DNA of 64,000 bases from Hippopus hippopus (Eukaryota > Mollusca > Bivalvia > Cardiida > Cardiidae): the NCBI GenBank assembly GCA_946811185.2, contig OX328099.1:19681859-19745858 (forward strand), written 5' to 3'. A program made the position numbers and the translations under genes. Each line of letters starts with the position of its first letter. Position 1 is the first letter of the stretch. The notes under the pieces are model-generated. The model saw nothing but the letters and a program-made list of their open reading frames with translations, was not told the origin of the DNA and made no database searches. Below, in pieces: positions 34,746 to 45,770 of this stretch.

Positions 34746-34963
34746 TCGCAGAGCGCAAAAAAATTAAAAGGGGAAAATTTGAAGTATTTCAAGAAAAAGT
34801 GATGCCCGTTGTAGTAAAATATTAAGCGGCCGTTTTTTGCCGGGATATATTACAAAAATAAAAATGTGGTTCCTGTGACTGAAAGTTCAACCGCTGTAAC
34901 TTCAAAACTATTTTAGGTGAATATAACACATGTTAGTAGCAATTTCAATCTCTGTAATTTTAA

Positions 34964-35326
34964 GGCTTAGGCTGCTAAGTACGACTTTCGGACCTTTTGC
35001 TAACGATGCAGATCAAATTCATACTGCACAGATCACGCTGTCGGATCTGAAATATGTACTGTCCGATGAAGTGACTTTTATATGGTAAAAACGGAGTTTG
35101 ATATCGCCATACTTTGGTCTTAACACTTATCCTGCTTAATGAGTGAAATGAAACTTTCAAGTCGAAAGTAAAAACCAAGATTTCGCTATTTCAAAGGTAT
35201 TTTGGGAGAAATACATCTCCTCACCAGACAGTGTAGATCCAAGATCAGACTGCACGTTCTATGTAGTCTGATCTTGATCTGCACAGTCTGCAAAAGGTCC
35301 TTGAGTCGCGCTTATTAGCCTATGGG
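34964..35326. mobile_element. PalC MITE, fullest copy
   Basis: TTAA flanks (34960-34963 and 35327-35330) enclose GGCTTAGGCTGCTAAGTACG at the left and a CGCTTATTAGCCTATGGG right end, which are inverted relatives of CCCTTTGGCTGCTAAGCGCG. Two hairpins built from AGATCAAGATCAGACTGCA-type arms lie near the ends. Like PalA it looks TTAA-specific. Confidence 0.6.
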
Positions 35327-35365
35327 TTAACTACTGCCTGGGAATATTCTGATTTATTTAGCAAT

Positions 35366-35592
35366 TTAACCTTTTACCACACGATATCGAGTTTAAACGA
35401 ACTTGAGAAGGAAAGCATCTAAAAAAAATGTGAGAAAAGGAGAAAATGCTCCTTTGCTGCTTACCAGAAATTGCTTTCTACCCCTTCATGGACCAAAAAA
35501 AAAAAAAAGTATCAATTCAGTCACGTTTAATTTTTCTGAAAACGCTTTGAACTTGGAGAAGGCTCAACTTTTGTCGTTTGCTAAAGAGGCCG
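35366..35592 (+). mobile_element. PalA MITE, forward, worn palindrome
   Basis: TTAACCTTTTACCACACGAT left end, AACGCTTTGAACTTGGAGAA right arm. The centre is scrambled by an A-run. Confidence 0.55.
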
Positions 35593-35764
35593 GGAATCAG
35601 ACCGTTTTGATCAGAATAGCGCACTTGTAAAACATCCACAGTTTCAAGGTATTTCGGCTAGAAAACATCGCGGAGTTTTGGCTGTCTTTCTGGCCAGAAC
35701 AAGCAATTTCAGTTTCTGTAGTTCAACGCTATTTTTGCAGAATATCTCTTTTAAAATCCTTTCA

Positions 35765-36400
35765 GTGTCATAGGCGCTAACAGAGGTTTTTGCACATGAC
35801 ATAGATCGAGATCAGACTGCAGATCTTGGATCTATACCATCAGCTTGTTTAGTAAAGCCTATAAGATAAGAATCTTTCTGCGTATCAGTAGAAAGTATTT
35901 TCAGCCGTCAGAAGAGGTTGAGTTTTTATATGTTGCGCTGAAAGAGTTCGAATACGGACAGTTTGCTGCTGTATTTTAGAGACAGAATATCTATTTAACT
36001 ATCAACAGTCTCAACTGCAGCAATATCAATATGAGCCATGCTCTGTGAAAAGGGGGCTTAATGCAAAAAGTATCGATTCAGGTCGGCCTGCGCAGGCTGA
36101 CCTGGGCCCAAACTTTTTGTTATTGGTCCATGTTTTGAAGCTCAAAGGACCAGTGTACCTCATAGTCAAGTCAATTGTTATATAAAATGAATTTTATGGA
36201 TCCATAATACTTGATAGCTTGTTTTCTATCATGTATCACAAAGATACATTAAGCCCCCTTTTGCCAGAGCATGATTCATATGTTTCTAACTACAATCCGT
36301 TATCAGGCAAAATAACGGAGAGTGTAGATCCAACATCAGACTGCAGTTTCTTTGCTAACTGATCTTGATCTACACTGTCAGCAATGACAAACTATAGACG
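35765..36400. repeat. PalC-type hairpin fragments flanking a PalB copy
   Basis: Fragments at 35790-35870 and 36310-36400 each contain GATCAGACTGCA/TGATCTTGATCTACACTGTC-type arms. The PalB copy between them is listed separately. Confidence 0.45.
36033..36279. mobile_element. PalB MITE copy
   Basis: GAGCCATGCTCTGTGAAAAG left end, TCGGCCTGCGCAGGCTGACC central hairpin, CCCTTTTGCCAGAGCATG right end. Confidence 0.75.
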
Positions 36401-36629
36401 CTTACACCGGCACAGAAAATTGTCAGTCTCTTTTTCCCTGCGTAGAAACTTTACATACATGTGTAAGTCATTTTGAATTTTCACCAAGCTAGTTCGAGAA
36501 CAAACATAAGTGTTTCCGATTTCACAATTTACACCCTTCCCTTTCCTGAACTGTTGACTTAGTTCTCAAATAAATTAAATACATCTTTCATTCACAGGTG
36601 TGAGGAATACTATTGTTGCGTCCGCCCCT

Positions 36630-36880
36630 GAGAGAGAGAGAGGGGGGGAGGGAGAGAGAGAGTGAGTGAGAGAGAGAGAGAAAGAGAGGGAGGGAGGGAG
36701 GGAGGGAGAGAGAGAGAGAGAGAGGAAAACTATTGTTTAGTTTTAGAGAGTTTAGAGACATCCCAATGCAGACAGACAGACAGACAGAGAATGAGAGGTG
36801 AGGAAATCATTGTTGAGTTTTAGAGACATCCGACTGCCGAGAGAGAGAGACAGAGACAGACAGATAGAGAATGAGAGAAA
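36630..36880. repeat. GA-rich microsatellite cluster
   Basis: GAGAGAGAGA, GAGGGAGGGA and CAGACAGACAGA tracts with imperfect spacers. Confidence 0.85.
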
Positions 36881-37044
36881 GATCAGAAAGACCTTGGCGA
36901 TTCCTTTTTTCGTTTAAGTGATGTCTAATCTTTATCTACACAGTCCGCTAACGATGCCATGTAATATCACGAGGCGGCGTAAGCGTAACTTCATATCCTG
37001 TCGAATTAGTAAGTTTGACCACATCCATCCTTTCAGCATTCAAC

Positions 37045-37260
37045 TCCATATCAGGCGACAAAAATTCAGACTTGTCCAAATTGAAAACATTTACAGACGA
37101 CAAATTAAGTGTGGCCCAAATGATAGTGAAAAAAATTTGAAAGGTCAGAAAACACTGCGGGGAAATGGAGAAAATGCTGGATACCAGCATTTTCTCCTTT
37201 TCCCAGTTTTTCAAAAGCCTTCACCTCAGCGTCGTTAAAACTCGAGATTGTTTCGAAACG
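37045..37260 (-). mobile_element. PalA MITE, reverse
   Basis: AGGCGACAAAAATTCAGACT left arm, GCTGGATACCAGC centre, CTCGAGATTGTTTCGAAACG right end. Confidence 0.6.
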
Positions 37261-37409
37261 GAATAATGGCGACTGTAAGCCTGAAGCCACTGATAGTGGC
37301 TAAGACTGAGTAGACCAAGATCAGACTAAATGTAGATGAAGAAGCGGTGAGTTTGGACTAAGATCAGACTGCGCTAATGGTAGGTTTTCGTTTAAACATA
37401 TTTGTTTTA

Positions 37410-37600
37410 TATCGCTTAATAAACAAGTTCTTGCAACTTATAGGCTACTAATCTCTCTCGATTGTGCTTTCTGGAAACTACACAAGTACTCTCGCCTAAT
37501 ATGTGGGCCAGTGAACAGTGCCAACGTTGACACCCGCTCCCGGGTATCGAACTCGGACCTTATGGTTACGAGGTCGACGGTATACCTCGGACACTATTTA
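37410..37600 (-). mobile_element. tRNA-derived SINE, family S3
   Basis: Minus-strand head with GAGGTATACCGTCGACCTCG and B-box-like GGGAGCGGGTG/AGTTCGATACC, and the body GCCCACATATTAGGCGAGAG. Confidence 0.55.
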
Positions 37601-37793
37601 TGATGGTGTTAAGGGTTTAAATTACTCTTCTTCCTCTCTCCCATTATTTTTTGTATAGTATAATTCATTGTAACTGCCATTGTTGAAAAAAAGAATTATT
37701 AAAATTGTATTGTAGGAGAAGGACCGATTCTAAGCTGAGAGAACTTGTGGTCCAACCCCATTTCAACATACATGTATATGAAATAAAATATGC

Positions 37794-38020
37794 TTAATCC
37801 TGTACCACACAATCCCGAGTTTTAACGACCCTTAGGAAGAAGCCTTTTGAAAACATTGTGGGAAAAGGAGAAAATGCTGGTAACCAGCATTTTCTCTTTT
37901 TCCCACAATGTTTTCTACCTTTAAAAAATAAAATGATCATTTTGGCCACATTCAATTTGTCGTCTGCAAATGCTTTGAATTTGGACGAGTTAAAAATTTT
38001 GTCGTTTGGTAAAGAGTTAA
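37794..38020 (+). mobile_element. PalA MITE, forward, intact
   Basis: TTAA at 37794-37797 and 38017-38020, with the full palindrome around GCTGGTAACCAGC. Confidence 0.75.
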
Positions 38021-38799
38021 ACTAAAGGTTTAAAAGCGAAACAGATAGAAGATTCCGGTTCAAAGTGTCCCCTTCCGTTTGAATGCAGGCGGTCCGGAAG
38101 CGTATCCGTAATCCAGTTGTTGAAATTGAGAGGCCATGTTGCCTGCCTTGAGATGCGCCTTGTGAATACTTATATCAGAGACCCTTGTCTACATATTTAT
38201 CTCTCTACACCGGGAAGGCCGTGGGGCGAGCTGTGTTGTGAGCCTCTAGAGCACACGGCTTTGCTGTCCGGAGGCTGGGCACCAACTTGGCAGCCGGAAA
38301 ACTTGGTGCCAAGCTGTGTTGTCAGCCGCTGCAGTGTAGGGCTTTAATGTACGCCCTACGGAGGTTTTGATTTCGAATCCCGCATGAACTGTATATTTTT
38401 TAACAAAACTCATAGGGCCGGTTGCATAATACAGGTTTAAAGATAACCTCGAGTTTAAACTCAAGTTTCACGCTATTCCACTGCATAAACATAGTTTACT
38501 AAGTCCCGGACTAACAGTTAAACCTAGAGGTTTTCTTTATTATAGTTTAGCTTAAACTCAAGTTTAATTTACCCTCGTAACATGCGAAATCTAAACCTGC
38601 ATACAGCTAGGTTTTAGCTCCAGTTTAAGGTAAAAATCGTAACTTATTTCACTTTCGAAAGAGAAGATGGCAAGCAATATTCTACTTTGGATCCAATACC
38701 GGTATGTCAGAATGCGGATTAGCCTGTGGAAGGCGATTTGGAAGATTTGCCTGAGGATGATTTAAAAAATCTGACGAAAAATATTTGGGTACAATATGG

Positions 38800-38970
38800 T
38801 TACTCGAAGCGCTGGGTTTTTCGTAGGAGTGTCTTTGGGAAAGACACTTCAGAGCCCTAGCCTAGTACGGGTGAAAACCCAGGGCATTTCAAATATGAGA
38901 GTTGTCGCCGTGATATGTCTGAAATAATGTTGAATACAGCAAAAAACAACATTCAATCAATCAAACCATA
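38800..38970 (+). repeat. SINE-like tail fragment
   Basis: CGCCGTGATATGTCTGAAAT and AACATTCAATCAATCAAA match the tails of families S1 and S2. No tRNA-like head is seen. Confidence 0.45.
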
Positions 38971-39412
38971 AAGATCAATCACGTATATCAGGATCTAACC
39001 CCAAAACACCTTTTTTTTCTCCATTTTAACTCATGTCAACCTTTGGACTTTGGATTTTTTTTTCTTACTTGCAAACACGTCTACAAACATCGTGCCGAAA
39101 AAGAGAACAAATGACTTTTTTTGACAATGGGCGGATGTCACAGTCAAATTGTGTGGTTAGGATAACTTGCAATAATATTTATCTGACCAAATTGTTCTAC
39201 ATCCGAAGAAGACATCATCCTTACCAGCATCTCTGATGCAGTATGGGTAATTAAGATGAACAATGACCGAAATTATTATTAAGTATGTGCATTGCTTACC
39301 TTTATTTTTCCATTCTGGTGGACAATATAGAAAACCATCAGCTTATACATCTCAGTCCATACCTTCCGCTGCTTAAGCAACATGTTTTTAGATAGATTCG
39401 GGAAAAAATGGT

Positions 39413-39740
39413 TGATTGATTGATTGATTGATTGTATGGTGTTTAACGCCGTTTTCAACATTATTTGAGTTATATCGCGGCGGCCAGTGCACCTATCCAT
39501 GCTTTCCTGGAGTCTTTTACCATTACTCCGCACAATCTTCTTTCCAAGCCACTGGCTGCTTTCCCACATAATCATCGTCGAAACAATGGTCAGCGGTGGA
39601 AGAGGAATGAATCCTGTCGCAGTGACTATCATCAATCCTCGGAAAGAAATTGGCCGAGCCAGGGGTCGTAGCCAGGGATCGAACCCTGGACCCCGTGTTC
39701 TCAAGTCCTGCACGCTACCGACTGAGCTACCGGGGCTCGG
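39413..39740 (-). mobile_element. tRNA-derived SINE, family S1, best copy
   Basis: On the minus strand the head reads GCCCCGGTAGCTCAGTCGGT with GGGTTCGATCCCTGG as the B box, and the tail is a (TTGA/TCAA)n run at 39413-39434. The head looks tRNA-like but sits in a SINE body repeated at four other places here. Confidence 0.75.
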
Positions 39741-40021
39741 CTCGGGAAAAATGAAACTGCCCGCATAAAGAGAATAAATGAACTCTTCCTATCTCCCTCA
39801 GAATAAGACTTTATAAATCAAAGGGTTATAAATACGCTTCAAATGCAGATTCAGAGCCTCCCAGCATCCTCATTTACGATTAAAATGAGGACAGTTTAGT
39901 GCAAGACAAGTACTGAACAACTATGCAATCTAATCTTAATCTAGGCCTCACACTAATTCAACCGATGTATTGCAACGTCATGAAAGGCTGTGACGGTTGA
40001 TCATTTTGGACGGAGACACTT

Positions 40022-40243
40022 CTTAACACTTTGCAAATGAGTCCTGGTTTTTATGGCTTCCGGGAAGACGGATTTGAAAACATTGAGCAAAAAGGAAAAA
40101 TGCTCGTACCAAGCATGTTATCAAACTATGCTTTCAACTCTTCCAGAGGAAAAAAAATCCATCATTTGAGCCACAGTTATTTTGACGTCTGCAAATGATT
40201 TCAATTTTGACGAGATCAGAATTTCATTGTCTGGTACAGAGTT
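40022..40243 (+). mobile_element. PalA MITE, decayed
   Basis: TTAACACTTTGCAAATGAGT left end and TGTCTGGTACAGAGTTATT right end. The palindrome is worn. Confidence 0.45.
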
Positions 40244-40867
40244 ATTCTCATATTTCATAAAGAATTCTACAAATGTTTTATCATGGGGTGTACTTAGACG
40301 GGGATTGTACTAAGTAATCGATTAGTATATCTGATATATACGCAGATATAAATATCTATGCTGTCTGATCTTGGTCAACCCTTTTTTTTTTCCCCGTATT
40401 TCTGTATTCTCTGATCCAGAAATGATTACAATCTAGTTTTAAAAAAAAGTAACGGCTCTTCATGTTGATCCACCAGCAGCAGATCGTACTAGATAGCGGC
40501 GCATTCAAACCTGTATTTAGACTCCGTCGTGCATGTTCACGTGCAGAATGGTGTCGTTGTCTAGACAACAGCGGTGCGCTGAACAAAATCTGCCCATGAT
40601 TTAGTCCTACCTGGACAATAGCTAAACCCATTCGGCATACCTCGGGTGATGGGAGCCATCATAGATGTAGGTACGGAATCGGCCGAGTTGTGACAAGTGT
40701 AGCTAAACCTAGTCTGGATAGACTGGGGCTGGGTAGACTCGAGCTTAACTAGTTTTATGTACACCGGGTTAAAATCCTGGTCTACCCAGACCTGGGTTAG
40801 GCCTTGTTCCAGTCTTACATAAACCTTTGTTATGCAACCGGCCCATAAGGTATTCCTTATGTATATA

Positions 40868-42206
40868 AGAGGGCTGTTCGATATGTAATGTTTATTGTAC
40901 CACAGCACGATAACGCTTTCAACGATTTCGTAGATGATGATACGCTTGAATAGCTCTATTCAATACCTTTCCAACGGTATAAACACGAGCCTTTAGCTCC
41001 ACATAGTTTTAAACTTATAGTCATTTCATTAGAGCTAGTCGTTGACCACTGTTATAAAAATGGTTGGGAAACGGATTAAGAATATTGAAGAAATTAGAGC
41101 TTATATAAAAGTTCGCACAAAAATCAGTCATTCGGTAATGCAGATTTTTACTGAATCGGGGGAAGTTTATGGGTCTGATAAGGTATCTTATGAGACAGTT
41201 CGTAGGTGGAGAAAGGAATTTCTGACTGGCACAGAGTCCGTCAAAGATGCAGCAAAATCTGGCCGACCTGTGACTGTAACAGGCAAGGCAAATGTCTCAA
41301 AAGTCAGGGAAATAATTGAAAGTGATGGCAGATACACGATTCGTGATATTGCCAACGCTGTTGGCATATCGCTATCATGGGTGCATTTCATTTTGAAGCG
41401 TATTTTGAAAGTACGAAAGATTTCTGCCAGATGGATACCGCATATATTGACAGATGACCAAAAACGGGTACGAGTACAAACCGCTAAGCAATTGCTCAAA
41501 ATGTGTCCTAAATTCAGTCAAAGACAAGTTGCAAACATTGTTACTGGTGATGAAACATGGGTTCACTATTTCGAACCAGTAAGAAAAATTGGAAACAAAA
41601 TATGGCTAACTAAACGCGGTAGAAGGCCTGTATTTACCAAAAGAAGCATAAGCACAAAGAAGGTTCTTTATTGCATATTCTTCTCATGTGATGGTATAGC
41701 CGTACAAATTCCGGTGCCGAAGGGCAAAATTGTTACAGGTCGGTATTACCGAGATGTTATACTAAAAAGGCTCAAGATATATTATTTTAAACGACGCCCT
41801 GTGTCAGGATTTAGGCATGTTCGTCTACTTCATGATAATGCTCCATCACATACATCTGAGCTTGTGAAGCAATTTTTGAAGTCGGAGAAGGTTACTGTCT
41901 TGCCACACCCACCATACACTCCAGATCTAGCCCCATGCGACTTTTTCCTTTTTCCAAAACTTAAAAAGTTCTTATCTGGTCGTCGTTACAAGTCCCGACA
42001 AGCCCTTGGCTCAGCCATCAGTCAGTGCGTCAGAGGTTTACCTAAATCAGCGTACCGTGACGCATTTCAGAAATGGATTCAGAGATTGAAATTATGTATT
42101 TCAAACCGCGGAGAATATTTTGAAGGGATGTAATGTTCATTTCACTATTTGAGTCGAATGCTTTTGAGATATCGTACAATACACATTACATATCGAACAA
42201 CCCTCG
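40868..42206 (+). mobile_element. Mariner element, copy 2 (transposase intact)
   Basis: The element is 1339 bp, flanked by TA at 40866-40867 and 42207-42208. Terminal inverted repeats of about 32 bp differ from copy 1 by single substitutions at the left end. It begins 23 bp beyond the right end of the 2430-bp element. Confidence 0.93.
41060..42133 (+). CDS. Mariner transposase, DD34D, uninterrupted
   Basis: This 357-residue transposase catalyses cut-and-paste transposition at TA sites. Two helix-turn-helix segments fill the first ~110 residues (one around VSYETVRRWRKEF, one around YTIRDIANAVGIS), joined through GRPVTV. The RWIPHILT linker follows. The catalytic triad is D in VTGDETW, D in LLHDNAPSH and D in PDLAPCD, with exactly 34 residues between the second and third. 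I start at the ATG at 41060; the frame extends 18 bp upstream without another ATG. Length equals that of typical mariner transposases. It may be functional, which the sequence alone cannot prove. Confidence 0.93.
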   Translation: MVGKRIKNIEEIRAYIKVRTKISHSVMQIFTESGEVYGSDKVSYETVRRWRKEFLTGTESVKDAAKSGRPVTVTGKANVSKVREIIESDGRYTIRDIANAVGISLSWVHFILKRILKVRKISARWIPHILTDDQKRVRVQTAKQLLKMCPKFSQRQVANIVTGDETWVHYFEPVRKIGNKIWLTKRGRRPVFTKRSISTKKVLYCIFFSCDGIAVQIPVPKGKIVTGRYYRDVILKRLKIYYFKRRPVSGFRHVRLLHDNAPSHTSELVKQFLKSEKVTVLPHPPYTPDLAPCDFFLFPKLKKFLSGRRYKSRQALGSAISQCVRGLPKSAYRDAFQKWIQRLKLCISNRGEYFEGM

Positions 42207-42244
42207 TATGTATCGTATCCCCTTTTACGTTGAAGCAGGGATCG

Positions 42245-42860
42245 TATATACATTGTGGTTATAGGAGAAAATAACTTTGTCCTTTTTCCACAATGTTTTC
42301 TCTCTGTTCAAAGACAAATCCCATCGTTCAGCTACATTTTATTTTGTCATCTGTAAAATGCTTGCAATTTGTCTAAAATTGTGTAGAAGAATATATATGT
42401 GTACTTTCAAAACCAGTAAGTTCCATTCAACTGATGATAAGCGCTTGCTCTATTCCACACAGTCCAGAGTTTTAACAAGCACGAGATAGAAAGGTTTTGA
42501 AAAAAAATGTGGAAAAGAAGAAATAATTGGTGACCAGCCTTTCTCCTACATGTATCTTAGGTGCCGGAACGGTTCCTATTTTCACATTGTTCGAACTTCA
42601 TTTAAGTCTTAACCTAATGACGACCCTGAGATAGAAACCTTTTTAAAACATTGTGGGTAAAGGAGAAAATGCTGGTAACCAGTCTAAAACTATTTTGTTG
42701 ATTGGTAAAGAGTTAATGTTGTGGCTGATGAAAAGTTGCTTCCTTTGAGCTTTATTTTCCTTTCACGACAATGTTTTTGTATCCTATCAGTGAAATTTAG
42801 CTTATCTATTCAAATTTTAAAGTTACTCTCTGCCAATGCTTTGAGTTTGGACCAATTTTG
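42245..42860 (+). mobile_element. Cluster of broken PalA copies (42245-42385, 42448-42550, 42608-42717)
   Basis: Fragments in forward orientation. The last joins ...GCTGGTAACCAG directly to TCTAAAACTATTTTGTTG, so half the palindrome and the right arm were deleted. 42720-42860 holds a further worn right half. Confidence 0.5.
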
Positions 42861-43245
42861 AAAAAAGCGAAGGTTGTATATAATACACTTTCTACATATT
42901 TTTTTGCAAAAATATGAATTTTCATGCCTCACACAGTTAACAGTTACGGCAAAAGATCAATTGCAGCTAATGACTGATTCTTCTTTGAAATGCTTTCTGT
43001 GTTGTCAAAAACTGATCTTTTGTTTTCCATCAAATGTTTGTCAGCTTTGTTATTTGTAACATGAAAACATACCTTAGGTCTAAAATAAAAATAGTAATTA
43101 GTCAATGAAAAAGCTCACTGAAGACAGTCATGAATATTAAGCTATGTATGTTACAGTATTGTATAAAAAAAAAAATATGGATATATAAAACCATCATCAT
43201 GGCTCTTGGTGTATTTCACACAATCATTCACAAAAAGAACTTCTC
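42861..43245. other. No gene recognised
   Basis: AT-rich spacer with an A-run at 43167-43178. Nothing exon-like. Confidence 0.5.
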
Positions 43246-43249
43246 TTCC

Positions 43250-43702
43250 TTAACCCTTTACCACACAATGACGACTTTTAAAACCCCTGAAAGAGAAGGA
43301 TTTTGAAAACATTATGGGAAAAGGAGCAAATGCTGGTTACCAGCATTTTCTCCTCTTCCCACAATGTTTTCTTTCATGTTGAAGAATAATCATATCATAT
43401 GAGCCACATTGAAACTGTGATCAGCAAATGCTTTCAGTTCCGACAGGTCTAAAATTTTGTCGTGCAGTAAAGGCTTAACCCTTTACCACACAATCTCGAG
43501 CTCTAACCGCCCTGATGGAGAGGGCTTTTGAAAACTTTGTTGGAAAAGGAGAAAATGCTGGTCACCAGCATTTTTTCCATTTTCCACATTGTTTAGAACC
43601 CTTTCAAAGAAAAGTTCCAGATTTTGAGCAAGATCCAAGTTGTCGTCAGCAAATGCTTTGAATTTAGACGGTCAAAAATATTGTTGTGTTGTAAAGAGTT
43701 AA
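43250..43702 (+). mobile_element. Two forward PalA MITEs sharing one TTAA
   Basis: Copies 43250-43478 and 43475-43702, with TTAA at 43250, 43475 and 43699. Both have recognisable palindromes. Confidence 0.75.
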
Positions 43703-43811
43703 CAGAGATGTTCATGTTGGAACATAGCCAACTCTAGTACGATAAGGATAGATGTTTTAGCTACTCCGATACAACTGAAGTAATGTTGAAAACATTACAC
43801 ATCAAGCTACC

Positions 43812-43985
43812 ATCTAAAGAACAAAATTTTAGAAAATCTTAATTGCAGGCATTTGCAGACAACAAATAAAATATGAATGCATATGATGAGAGGAAATGAA
43901 ATTGTGCTATATGTACTTACTAGCGCTTTCTTTCCCCACAATGTTTTCAGACGCTTGGCAATTCCCCAGGGTAGTGAAATGTCAG
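43812..43985 (-). mobile_element. PalA MITE, reverse, worn
   Basis: GAACAAAATTTTAGAAAATC left end and CCCCACAATGTTTTCAGACG right arm. The palindrome is mostly lost. Confidence 0.5.
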
Positions 43986-44074
43986 GAATATCAAAATATG
44001 TCACAAACTATTAAATAACTCCACATTTCAATTGTCTTCTTACAACAGTGTGTATCAGATAGAAAAGGCCAACG

Positions 44075-45770
44075 TTATCTACGGGGCCTCTTTGGTAAAG
44101 GCGATGGATCAACATGTAAGTGCAAACAGCGTTTTGTGTTTCCTCTAAGAGGTGCCATGGCCTGACTTCCAATTAATCTTAATTTTTGCATAGAGCTGTT
44201 AAATTGGTGTAATGAAGGATTAGAGTTTGATCCGCAACTTGCTCTATGACAACCGAAGTGTTGTTCAATGGCATCCTGGTTAAATTTTTCAGTCAGAACA
44301 AATGGCATTCCATTATTTAAGCAATGCTTTATACACTCTACAACAGAAAGTACTGTGATTTTCAGGCCCTCTACAGTTTGGTAACTTAAAATCATTTCAC
44401 TACGTTCTGATTTGGTGAAATTTCCAGGACGAAGATCTATTGCTTTCTGCCATTCCTCAAAGTATGGTAAAAACTCGTCGGTTAGGTATCTTAGTCTTGG
44501 GTCATCAGGAGATGTAAATGGTTTCACATTTTTCTTTTTCTTTTTCACAGACTCTTTGAAATTTCTAGTGTTCATAATGTCAAAAAATTTGTCCATATGC
44601 CTAATGAATTTAACGGTTTCTACTGTTGTGTACCTACTTGTCAGCTCTAAAGCATTTGCTACAGTTTCACTGAGAATCTGGACTGCTAAGTCAACTTTCA
44701 TATAACTGTACGAAGTAAGGTTTATGTGTTCTTTCGATAACTTTGGACATAGTCTATAAAGCCCTGTGCAGTGTTTTTCATATAGGTCTACTATGTGCTG
44801 CCAGCTTATGTGTTCGCCATTTTTCCACAGTTTCTTAGTTTTGCTATGGGCAAATGAGTTTGAGAAATTATTTCTGGTTGTTTTCATAAGATGAGGTGGG
44901 TCAGAAATGAAGTAAATTGCCCTGCTTTCATCTGAAAAGGCATTTTCTGCATGATGCACCACCAAATGATTTCCCTCAGGCTCATGCAGACGGATGAATC
45001 TTCTGTTAGGTGATGCACCATCACCTGTGATAAATAACACATTCAAGTCCAAGTCAACCTCCAAAATTTGCACTGCTTTCCATAATATTGAAAACAACTG
45101 ATCTGCTACAATACCGTTTGTAGCAAAATGAGCCAAAGGATATTTGAGTTTCGATGATAGCCCTCTTACCATTATGAACAAAACATACCTAGCCACTGCT
45201 TTTTCTTCGTTTTTTAAATGTTGTTGTATATTTGTTAAACAATTCCCTGTTTTGTCCAAGTCAATAAATCCTATAAGCTGTCCAGATTTTTTGTCATAGA
45301 CAAGGTCGCTTCTTATTTTCATTTCATCATGCAGTATTCCAACAATCCTCTCATGTTTGATGGTAAGATCTTTTACCTCATGACCAAGATGGCAAATGAT
45401 GTCATCATGAAAGCCTGTCCCACGTGTAAAAATATTGGTGTAATCTTGGAGGGTTCTTTCGCTCGGAAGATGAATAAATCCAGCTTTTCTGACAGCATCA
45501 TATGTAGAAGACGACTTGCTTTTCATAAACAAACACCACTTGATAATCATGGGATGCCATTTCATACTCTTTTTGTTGACTAGTGTCATATACTTCTTCT
45601 GCTGGGCCCAAAACAATCTTTGTATGGAATCTTTTTCAGGAAAGGTTTCAAAAATTTCTTTTTCCGATATGTCCATCATATTTTTTAAGTCCAAGCTGTC
45701 TGCTGGTGTCAATGTTATGGAATCATTTTCAAAAGACTGTTTCACCTTTTTTTTTAAGTCGTTCCACTTC
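44075..45770 (-). CDS. P-element-like transposase catalytic region
   Basis: The frame encodes about 564 residues. The WHPMIIKWCLFMKSKSSSTY start and LPSERTLQDY are typical of the family. Candidate catalytic acids are D149 in ILHDEMKI, D291 in FISDPPHLMK and E503 in NQDAIEQHFG. GDGASPNRRF (about 250-259) falls in the region that binds GTP in the Drosophila enzyme. All three acidic positions are present. The protein ends LPKRPRR at 44075. The open frame has no ATG in its first codons because it continues from 45729-46558. Confidence 0.8.

Larger units (their letters stand above)
38415..40844. mobile_element. 2430-bp DNA transposon with GGGCCGGTTGCATAA terminal repeats
   Basis: The left end GGGCCGGTTGCATAATACAG and the complement of the right end GGGCCGGTTGCATAACAAAG match over about 25 bp with two differences. 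ATA flanks both ends, a possible 3-bp target duplication. GGGCCGGTT ends occur in PIF/Harbinger and ISL2EU-type elements; I infer that class without seeing a transposase. A possible degraded coding tract lies near 38670-38860. The element has been invaded by a SINE (39413-39740) and a PalA copy (40022-40243). Confidence 0.6.

Noticed and set aside
38117..38464. Open frames on both strands at 38.1-38.5 kb
   Set aside because: Cys- and Gly-rich chance frames in a GC-richer spacer, with no domain match or splice support.
39660..39740. Possible tRNA gene (also at 1310, 3563, 7198)
   Set aside because: A and B boxes are present, but the acceptor stem does not close and each copy is attached to a repeated SINE body.
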